Part shown: positions 58,058 to 64,000 of the stretch, in pieces
Layout: each line of letters begins with the position of its first letter
How positions within the stretch are numbered: position 1 is the stretch's first letter
Assembly (NCBI RefSeq): GCF_000685295.1
Contig: NZ_ARYL01000001.1
Span: 186,001 to 250,000, forward strand
DNA length: 64,000 nt
Direction of reading: 5' to 3'
DNA from: Hyphomonas oceanitis SCH89
GTDB taxonomy: Bacteria > Pseudomonadota > Alphaproteobacteria > Caulobacterales > Hyphomonadaceae
Position numbers and translations under genes: made by a program
Notes under the pieces: model-generated
What the model was told of the DNA's origin: nothing
Seen by the model: only the letters and a program-made list of their open reading frames with translations
Database searches by the model: none

Positions 58058-58549
58058 CTAGAGCGCCGTGACCAGACCTGCGAGCTGGCTCGCATCACCC
58101 GCGAGGCTTTTTACCATGACGCGGCCCTGATCTTGCGGACCCGGGAAAACAAGCTGCCCGCGCGGGGTGACTTCAAAACCGATCTCACAAAAATAGGCTG
58201 GCGCACCGATGAGCACAGCCGCTGGCCAGCCTTGAGCTTCACCCGCCTCAAGCGCAGCCACTGTCACAGCCTGACCAAGCCGGCTGCCGCGCTGTTCCGG
58301 TGTCACGGCGACCGGTCCGTAAAACAGGGCCCGCGTTCGGGCCTCCCCGACCACAAGCGGCCACACACGGCATACAGCGACAATCTCGCCATCTAACACA
58401 GCCACGCGGCTGATCGCCGGGAGGGAGTGAGAGAATTCGCGCAGACGCTCGGCGGTCTTGGCGAAGTGGCCCGGACCGAATGTGACATCGAACAGAGACT
58501 CGATGGCGACGGCGTGGAGAGCGGGCGTTTCAGGAATGATTTCAAGCAT
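58058..58549 (-). CDS. GNAT family N-acetyltransferase (YhbS-like)
   Basis: 163 residues. GNAT core: YGPVAVTPEQRGSRLGQAVT (acetyl-CoA binding Q-R-G-x-R-x-G) and VLIGAPAYFCEIGFEVTPRG near the end, as in YhbS-type enzymes. Convergent with the MORN gene 10 bases away. Substrate unknown. Confidence 0.85.
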   Translation of the reverse strand: MLEIIPETPALHAVAIESLFDVTFGPGHFAKTAERLREFSHSLPAISRVAVLDGEIVAVCRVWPLVVGEARTRALFYGPVAVTPEQRGSRLGQAVTVAALEAGEAQGWPAAVLIGAPAYFCEIGFEVTPRGQLVFPGPQDQGRVMVKSLAGDASQLAGLVTAL

Positions 58550-58613
58550 GGCGAGCGCGTCTAGAGCGCATCGCAGGCAAGTTCAAGTGAAGCTTGCCAC
58601 CAGTGCGGCAACG

Positions 58614-59516
58614 TCAGGGCCTAAAGGCAGCGTCGGCGTTCTTCAGAAGGTCATAAGCGACATGATGCTTCAGTTTTTCCGTCAGCGCACCGGCATCGCC
58701 GTCAAGGCTTGCCGGGTCGATCAACTGGCCAAATGTCATGCTGAATTTCGAGCCGCGCTTGTTCAGCAATTCATGAAAGAGCGTAATGTCTCGCAACTCA
58801 TCATTGAGGTCGCAGAACAGATAGTAGAGCGCAGAATTCCGGGCATCCACATTGAGCGGCAGGATAGGCGCCTTCTGCTTGCGTGCGAGACCAATGACCG
58901 TGGAGAACCAGTCCTTTTCCTGCAACGTACCATCGACACGCCGGGCAAGCCGGCCGGAGGGGAAGATGACGACACATTTCTCATCACTAAAAGCCTCAGC
59001 CGCGCGCTTTAATGTCTCACGGGTCTTCGCGGGTGTGCGCTTGGCCGCAACCCATTCGACCGGGATGATGACATCCTCGAACTTCGGGTTCACCCGCACC
59101 GCGTCAGCATTGGCAAAGAAGATGATGTCGTCGCGCACCTGTTTCAGCAGGTCCCAGACGGCGACGCCGTCAGCTAGGCCCGTCGGGTGGTTGGCCGCCA
59201 CAATAAGTCGGCCGGTTTTCGGCATGCGCTGGATACCATCTATCGTGAGATCGAAGGAAAGCTGCTCTGACAGGAGATCAAAGGACTGACGGCCATTCAG
59301 CTGAACAATCTCGTCGGCCATGCGACGGGCCTTGCCATAACCGAGCACCTTGTAGAGGGCCGGACGCACCAGCGGCCACGACCAGTGCTCCCGGATACGC
59401 GGGCAGCGCTCCTCGATCAGCACGTCGACAATATGCTTGTCAGCCTCGCTGTCATCGACATGGAAGGCCGATACAGGCGGCACCTTGGTGGCCGGTGGCA
59501 GGATTTCGTCTGTCAT
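58614..59516 (-). CDS. Lysophospholipid acyltransferase family protein (PlsC-like)
   Basis: 300 residues. Acyltransferase motif I NHPTGLADGVAVW (His and Asp of the H-x4/5-D box) and a phosphate-binding block CVVIFPSGRLAR, followed by ILPLNVDARNS. This resembles the hemolysin/OlsB-like subfamily. Start is uncertain: ATG 59516 is preferred, but ATG 59570 upstream has AAGGGGAG nearby and would add a Lys-rich extension encoded by two A tracts of 8 and 7. Confidence 0.8.
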   Translation of the reverse strand: MTDEILPPATKVPPVSAFHVDDSEADKHIVDVLIEERCPRIREHWSWPLVRPALYKVLGYGKARRMADEIVQLNGRQSFDLLSEQLSFDLTIDGIQRMPKTGRLIVAANHPTGLADGVAVWDLLKQVRDDIIFFANADAVRVNPKFEDVIIPVEWVAAKRTPAKTRETLKRAAEAFSDEKCVVIFPSGRLARRVDGTLQEKDWFSTVIGLARKQKAPILPLNVDARNSALYYLFCDLNDELRDITLFHELLNKRGSKFSMTFGQLIDPASLDGDAGALTEKLKHHVAYDLLKNADAAFRP

Positions 59517-59772
59517 GTATTTTTTTTGCTTTTTTTCTTCGCATGCGTTTCCCTGCCCCTCAGCATACATGAACTCCCCTTACGGGAAAGCGGATGCGGC
59601 AGGTTTGGAGGGGCCAAAAAACTTTCCCGGAAATGCCGATCTGTTGAGATTTCAACACTTCGGAAAGTTCTGCTTTACCAAGCTGTAAGGCCCCGGTGGC
59701 AAGGTCATCTTCAGACGGGCGCAGACACACACAGACGCTCAGGCAGCAATAACCTTTACGGGGTAGAGTAGT

Positions 59773-60204
59773 ATGAAAGTTCTTTGGGTTGAAGATCACG
59801 AGCCGGTTCGCGACATGTTGGCGATTGCCGCCGACAAAGCCGCCCGCTCGCGCATTCAGGTGGATCTCGTCCTGGCGCCGACACTGATGGCCGCCGAGGC
59901 ACGCCTCCGTCTCGAGCGCTTCGACCTCGTTGTCCTCGACCTCGGCCTGCCAGACAGTGTCGACCCGGACATGACAATCGCGCGCGTCGCCAATATGGGC
60001 AAATATCGCATCGCGGTTGTCTCCTCGATGGACACGCGCGACCAGGTTGTGGAAGCCGCGCTGCGTTGCGGCGCCAATATCGCGCCAAAGGCCGTTTTCA
60101 AGGCCAGCCTGCCCTTCAATCGCTTTATCCAGCGCCCGGATACGTTCGAGGACTTCCTGCTTGAGCAAATGCCTGCTGCTGCTGCCCCAGCCCGGGCCGC
60201 CTGA
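59773..60204 (+). CDS. Stand-alone response regulator receiver protein
   Basis: 143 residues, a single receiver domain: acidic pair WVEDHE (Glu7, Asp8), phospho-acceptor Asp56 in DLVVLDLGLPDS, Ser in AVVSSMD and a Lys in IAPKAVFKAS. There is no output domain, so it may act as a phosphate sink or a protein partner. An Ala/Pro-rich tail ends the protein. No sensor kinase is next to it. Confidence 0.83.
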   Translation: MKVLWVEDHEPVRDMLAIAADKAARSRIQVDLVLAPTLMAAEARLRLERFDLVVLDLGLPDSVDPDMTIARVANMGKYRIAVVSSMDTRDQVVEAALRCGANIAPKAVFKASLPFNRFIQRPDTFEDFLLEQMPAAAAPARAA

Positions 60205-60256
60205 GCGAATACACCTCACGGGAGCTTGTGCTTGCAGACTCCCCAATGACCTTGCT

Positions 60257-60289
60257 AAGCCGCCCGGGTTAACCCTTCGGGCGGCTTTG
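60257..60289 (+). terminator. Terminator after the receiver gene
   Basis: AAGCCGCCCG (60257-60266) and CGGGCGGCTT (60278-60287) form a 10-bp stem with the inner dyad GGTTAACC; a short T stretch follows. Confidence 0.7.
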
Positions 60290-60297
60290 CCCATTTG

Positions 60298-60927
60298 ATG
60301 GATCAGAACGCCATGGACGCCCTGCTCGTCTACCCTACCACACTTGTGCTGATCGCCCTGAATGTGATCGCCAGCGTCCTGGCGTTCAACAATCGCGACT
60401 TGTTCGACCGGTATTGTTTCTGGATCAAGCCGATCCGGGAAGGCGAGGAATGGTTCCGCTTCGTCACGTCGGCCTTCCTGCACGTCAATGGCATGCACCT
60501 CTTCATCAACATGTACGTGCTCTACACGTTCGGGAAGATCCTCGAAGCCTATGTAGGCTCCGGCGGCTTCCTGATCCTGTACGCGGCTTCCATGCTGGGC
60601 GGGAATGTCTGGGAATATGCCGACAAGCATAACCAGCCGAACTACCGCGCCGTCGGCGCCTCGGGCGCAACATCGGGCGTGATCACGGGCTTTTGCCTCT
60701 TCTATCCCTTTGCGATGCTCTACCTCTTCTTCGCTATCCCCATGTGGGCCATCGTTTTTGGCGTGGGTTTCATCGTGATCAGTTTCATCCTCTCCCAGCG
60801 CGACCAGACCATGGTGGCGCACGGCGCCCACCTCGGCGGCGCGCTGACCGGACTCGTCATCGCAATGCTGCTGCGTCCGGCTGCCTGGCGGGAACTGGTC
60901 GAACAAGTGGCGCACCGCATTGGCTGA
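60298..60927 (+). CDS. Rhomboid family intramembrane serine protease
   Basis: 209 residues, six membrane helices. The catalytic serine lies in VGASGATSGVITGF (GxSG) and the histidine in VAHGAHLGGALTG; HLFINMYVLYTFG is the conserved rhomboid H-x-x-x-N helix. Cleaves membrane proteins within the bilayer. ATG 60298 chosen; ATG 60313 is possible. zapE follows 7 bases later. Confidence 0.9.
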   Translation: MDQNAMDALLVYPTTLVLIALNVIASVLAFNNRDLFDRYCFWIKPIREGEEWFRFVTSAFLHVNGMHLFINMYVLYTFGKILEAYVGSGGFLILYAASMLGGNVWEYADKHNQPNYRAVGASGATSGVITGFCLFYPFAMLYLFFAIPMWAIVFGVGFIVISFILSQRDQTMVAHGAHLGGALTGLVIAMLLRPAAWRELVEQVAHRIG

Positions 60928-60934
60928 TGACAGC

Positions 60935-62062
60935 ATGATCTCGGTACTGGACCGCTACGAGGCGCGGATCGCCGAAGGCCTGATTGATGCTGATAGCGCG
61001 CAGGCCAAGGCTGCCGCGCGCCTTGATGACCTCGCCCGTCGACTGGCCAATAAGGGTAAAGGCGGCTGGTTCTCCAAGCCCGCGCCCGTCCATGGTCTCT
61101 ACATGTGGGGCGGCGTCGGGCGCGGTAAATCCATGCTGATGGACCTCTTCTTCGAGGCGGCCCCTGTCACCTCCAAGCGCCGGGTTCACTTCCACGAATT
61201 CATGGGCAGCGTGCACGACATGCTTGGCGAGTGGCGCAAGCTGGACGCAAGCGAACGCAAGCGATCCGAATGGCGCGTCAAGGGAGCGGGCGACGACCCG
61301 ATCGCGCCAGCCGCGAACCGCATCGCCTCAGGCGCGAGCCTGCTTTGCTTCGACGAATTCCAGGTGACGCAGATCGCCGACGCGATGATCCTGTCGCGCC
61401 TGTTCGAAGCCCTTTTCGACGAGGGCGTCACCGTCGTGGCAACCTCCAACCGCCACCCCGACGACCTCTATACCGATGGCATCAACCGTCCCCTCTTCCT
61501 GCCCTTCGTGGATATCCTGAAGGCCAATTGCGACGTGTTCGAGTTGAGCTCCGACCGGGATTATCGCCTCGACCGCCTGAGCGAGGCGCCCGTCTGGTAC
61601 GCACCACTTGGGCCCGAGGCAGACGCTGCGCTGGACAAGGCGTGGCACCGGCTGACGCTTGGCGCAACGCCGCAGCACTGCACGCTCAAGGTCAAAGGCC
61701 GAAAGCTGGAAGTGTCGCGCGAGGCAGCGGGCACGGCCCGCTTCACCTTTGAAGAATTGTGCGCCCGCCCGCTCGGTGCCCGCGACTATCATACGATCGG
61801 CGCCCATTTTCACGCGGTGTTCCTTGAAGGCATCCCCCTGCTCTCGCCTGAGAACCGCAACGAAGCCGCTCGCTTCGTGATGCTGATCGACGAGCTCTAT
61901 GAAGCGAAGGTGAAACTCGTGGCGAGTGCCGCCGCCGAACCGGATGCGCTTTATCCGTCCGGCGATGGCAGTTTCGAATTCCAGCGTACCGCCAGCCGCC
62001 TCCACGAGATGCGCTCAACCGAATATTTCGCCGAGGCACATAAACAGGTCACCGACGTCTGA
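60935..62062 (+). CDS. zapE: Cell division protein ZapE (AFG1-like ATPase)
   Basis: 375 residues. AAA-type ATPase: Walker A GLYMWGGVGRGKSMLMDLFF, Walker B LLCFDEFQVTQIADAMILSR, sensor and SNRHPDDLYTDGINRPLFLP. ZapE/AFG1 proteins bind FtsZ in E. coli or act as mitochondrial Lace1 homologues. ATG 60935 (MISVLDRYEA) is chosen over TTG 60920. The C-terminus overlaps the convergent LysR gene by 14 bases. Confidence 0.92.
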   Translation: MISVLDRYEARIAEGLIDADSAQAKAAARLDDLARRLANKGKGGWFSKPAPVHGLYMWGGVGRGKSMLMDLFFEAAPVTSKRRVHFHEFMGSVHDMLGEWRKLDASERKRSEWRVKGAGDDPIAPAANRIASGASLLCFDEFQVTQIADAMILSRLFEALFDEGVTVVATSNRHPDDLYTDGINRPLFLPFVDILKANCDVFELSSDRDYRLDRLSEAPVWYAPLGPEADAALDKAWHRLTLGATPQHCTLKVKGRKLEVSREAAGTARFTFEELCARPLGARDYHTIGAHFHAVFLEGIPLLSPENRNEAARFVMLIDELYEAKVKLVASAAAEPDALYPSGDGSFEFQRTASRLHEMRSTEYFAEAHKQVTDV

Positions 62063-62996
62063 CCGGCCGGCCTGCAGGCCGTAGCGCCTCTGACTCAAGA
62101 ATATCCATCGCCACATCGCGGAAGACAAGGCCAAGCGCTTCAATATCCCGGCCTAGCGGCGAGCCTGTGCGCCAGATCAGGCTGACATCACGGGTCGCCA
62201 GCAGATGGCGCAGCGGCCGCACGACCTGGCCGGGGTCACGCTGCGCTTCAACGACGGCGTAAAGATTGGGCAGGATGGCAACGCCGGCCCCCATGGCTGA
62301 CATCTGCCTCACAGCGTCCAGCGACGTACCTTCATATTCCGTACTGACATGCGCGCCCGCTGCATCGGCGAGCATCTGGATCACGACGCTGAGCCGGTGA
62401 CCGAAACCAAGGCTGAGCAATTCCCTGCCCTGCAAGGCACTGATATCAACCGGACCTTCGCCTTGCGAGAGCTCATCATCGGACGCGGCACATATGAAAA
62501 GTGTCTCCTGGAACAGCGACATGCTTTCGCTATTCACATGGTCTTCCGGCGTCGAGATGATCATGTCGAGGCGGCCGTCATTGAGCTTCTCCTCCAGGTC
62601 GATCGTGCGCTCCTCACGGACGCTCATGCGCAGGTCCGAGAACAGGCGGTGGAGTTCCTTCACAGCGCTCGGCAGCAGGTAGGGCCCGATTGTCGGCACC
62701 GTGCCGAGACGGTAGCGGCCGGCGACACGCCCTTCGGTTTGCCGGGCAACGGTCTTCAGGTCTTCCAGCTGTGTGAGGATTACGCGTGCGCGCCTAACCA
62801 CTTCCTCTCCCGTGGGCGTCATGATCGCGCCATTGCGCCCGCGTTCGATCAGCACGGCGCCCAGTTGCGCCTCGGCCGCAGCGATCTGGGCCGACAGGCT
62901 GGGCTGAGAGACGTTGAGGGTTTTCGCCGCCTCGTGGAATTTTCCGGTCTCGGCCACGGCGACGATATACTGTAATTGCCGCAACGTAGGACGCAT
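62049..62996 (-). CDS. OxyR-like LysR-type regulator lacking the peroxidatic cysteine
   Basis: 315 residues. N-terminal DNA-binding domain MRPTLRQLQYIVAVAETGKF, HEAAKTLNVSQPSLSAQIAA and an OxyR-type effector domain (VPTIGPYLLPSAVKELHRLF; DVSLIWRTGSPLGRDIEALG). At the place of the redox Cys in E. coli OxyR (LEDGHCLRDQ) this protein reads LGFGHRLSVV, so the sensing cysteine is replaced by arginine; the only cysteine of the region is in LFICAASD. Peroxide sensing by the classic disulphide is therefore unlikely. An OxyR-type site lies 32-48 bases upstream. Confidence 0.88.
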   Translation of the reverse strand: MRPTLRQLQYIVAVAETGKFHEAAKTLNVSQPSLSAQIAAAEAQLGAVLIERGRNGAIMTPTGEEVVRRARVILTQLEDLKTVARQTEGRVAGRYRLGTVPTIGPYLLPSAVKELHRLFSDLRMSVREERTIDLEEKLNDGRLDMIISTPEDHVNSESMSLFQETLFICAASDDELSQGEGPVDISALQGRELLSLGFGHRLSVVIQMLADAAGAHVSTEYEGTSLDAVRQMSAMGAGVAILPNLYAVVEAQRDPGQVVRPLRHLLATRDVSLIWRTGSPLGRDIEALGLVFRDVAMDILESEALRPAGRPVRRR

Positions 62997-63027
62997 CAGG
63001 GTTTCCTTTGGTTGAAGCCGACACTTT

Positions 63028-63044
63028 GATAGACTTTGACTATC
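63028..63044. promoter_or_regulatory. OxyR-type binding site in the OxyR-like/carbonic anhydrase gap
   Basis: GATAG-ACTTTGA-CTATC contains ATAG-N7-CTAT, the half-site geometry bound by OxyR dimers, 32 bases upstream of the regulator start. The 288-base gap also serves the divergent carbonic anhydrase gene. Confidence 0.55.
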
Positions 63045-63284
63045 GAAACAAGAGTGTTTTCGTATTGGAACTATGTATTGGAAGCCCCGAAATACCGACT
63101 GTGCGAACGAACCGGAGCGTCCCTTTAGTGCCAGCGACAGACCTTAAAAGCCGAAGTGCTTGCCGCTGCTACAGCGAGGTAACCCGCTCAGCTGTGGATC
63201 CGCCGCGCGATACCTGAGACGCCCACCGCGTCATACCTGACATCCTATCCAGCTTTCCTCCCACGCATCGAAAAGGAGTTTCGC

Positions 63285-63953
63285 ATGCCACGCTTTGCTG
63301 CGGGCGTCGTCCGCTTCCAGAATAACGTTTATCCCGGTAAACAGGACCTGTTTGAAGAACTTAGCCAGGGCCAGTCGCCCGAAGCACTGTTCATCACCTG
63401 CTCCGACAGCCGTATCGAAACGGCAATGATTACCCAAACCGAACCCGGTCAATTGTTCCACGCGCGCAATGCCGGGAATATCGTTCCACCACATACCGAG
63501 CATACCGGCGGCATGACAGCGGCCATCGAGTATGCAGTAGCAGTTCTGAGAGTGCCGCATATCGTCGTGTGCGGACATACTGGCTGCGGTGCCATGAATG
63601 GCGCGATGCACCCGGATGGCCTTGAAGGGCTGGACCATGTTCGCAAATGGCTGGCCTATTCCAAGTCAGCAGTCGATATCGTCGACGAGCTGGCTCCGAA
63701 CGGCACACCGGAAGACCGGATGCAGATGCTTATCGAGCAGAACGTTCTCGTCCAGCTGCAGCACCTGCGTACGCATCCAAGCGTCGCGCGTCGCCTCGCC
63801 AAGGGCGATCTCGAACTGCACGGATGGGTCTACGACATCCGCACAGGCGACGTGTCCGCCTTCGACGCCAACCAAAACACATTCATCCGGGTAGATGCGC
63901 ATTATGCCAGCCAGATTGCCGAACTTGCCGGCGATCACGACTGCGCGGCCTGA
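63285..63953 (+). CDS. Beta-class carbonic anhydrase
   Basis: 222 residues. Zinc-binding motifs ITCSDSRIETAM (Cys, Asp, Arg), VVCGHTGCGAMNGAM (His and Cys) and ARNAGNIVPP; typical plant-type beta-CA. Hydrates CO2 to bicarbonate. Strong AAAAGGAG Shine-Dalgarno before ATG 63285. Divergent from the OxyR-like regulator; a possible transporter gene follows. Confidence 0.93.
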   Translation: MPRFAAGVVRFQNNVYPGKQDLFEELSQGQSPEALFITCSDSRIETAMITQTEPGQLFHARNAGNIVPPHTEHTGGMTAAIEYAVAVLRVPHIVVCGHTGCGAMNGAMHPDGLEGLDHVRKWLAYSKSAVDIVDELAPNGTPEDRMQMLIEQNVLVQLQHLRTHPSVARRLAKGDLELHGWVYDIRTGDVSAFDANQNTFIRVDAHYASQIAELAGDHDCAA

Positions 63954-63976
63954 CCCCCAGACAACGGAAAAAGTCT

Positions 63977-64000
63977 ATGACAACACCCCAGACAGGGGCG
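63977..64000 (+). CDS. Start of a following gene (truncated by window edge)
   Basis: An ATG at 63977 follows GGAAAAAG and opens a frame reading MTTPQTGA to the window end. Only eight codons are visible. A SulP-type bicarbonate/anion transporter often follows beta-CA genes, but nothing here proves it. Confidence 0.3.

Noticed and set aside
59560-60936. 458-codon minus-strand frame over the receiver and rhomboid genes
   Set aside because: Overlaps two well-supported genes and contains no domain.

Overview
The window is a gene-dense, high-GC stretch of an alphaproteobacterial chromosome. The best fit is the Caulobacterales/Hyphomonadaceae group. Support for this: a murB-ddl-ftsQ-ftsA-ftsZ-lpxC-bamD division and envelope block, a CtrA-like TTAA-N7-TTAG site in front of ftsZ, an alphaproteobacterial LexA box (GTTC-N7-GTTC) in front of recN, and the gene order DUF1285 / NUDIX / small membrane protein / CCA-transferase divergent from moxR-DUF58-DUF4159. 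The genus call is inference. No rRNA, tRNA, IS element, CRISPR array or prophage was seen, and no gap between genes exceeds about 290 bases.

Layout. 1-2200: N-terminal part of an alpha-2-macroglobulin lipoprotein running off the left edge. 2.3-8 kb: DUF454 protein, SDR, DJ-1/PfpI protein, two small envelope proteins, a BaiN-type flavoprotein and a VTT membrane protein. 7.9-9.6 kb: leuA behind a leucine-rich leader peptide. 9.7-14.2 kb: ExoD-like protein, BON/OmpA-like protein, a repetitive coiled-coil protein and an MscS channel. 14.2-24.1 kb: murB, an inserted and frameshifted TonB receptor, then ddl-ftsQ-ftsA-ftsZ, lpxC, bamD. 24.1-33.5 kb: recN-ligA (SOS/repair), aminopeptidase P, prmA, cyclophilin, pgeF, prs. 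33.5-41 kb: a blaI-blaR1-lipoprotein operon in which the M56 protease carries a TonB C-terminal domain, then small membrane and lipoprotein genes and a voltage-gated-type cation channel. 40.7-46 kb: bc1 complex petA-petB-petC with a GNAT gene and mtnP, and divergent hemF-tspO. 46-56.3 kb: the CCA/NUDIX/DUF1285 operon and the moxR-DUF58-DUF4159-vWA-like operon, which contains an AT-rich intruder gene. 56.5-64 kb: LysR, MORN protein, GNAT, acyltransferase, single receiver domain, rhomboid, zapE, OxyR-like regulator and divergent beta-carbonic anhydrase.

Most notable signal. A perfect BlaI/MecI-type operator (core CTACATATGTAG) occurs twice: just upstream of the blaI gene near 35.7 kb, and 18 kb away in the gap between the TonB receptor and ddl near 17.3 kb. 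Because the sensor protease of the same blaI operon ends in a TonB domain, the parts suggest a proteolysis-controlled regulon that couples a TonB receptor (and possibly the ddl-fts operon) to a BlaR1-TonB fusion. Other regulatory finds are a leucine attenuator in front of leuA, the CtrA-like site at ftsZ, the LexA box at recN, and an OxyR-type ATAG-N7-CTAT site next to an OxyR homologue that lacks the peroxidatic cysteine.
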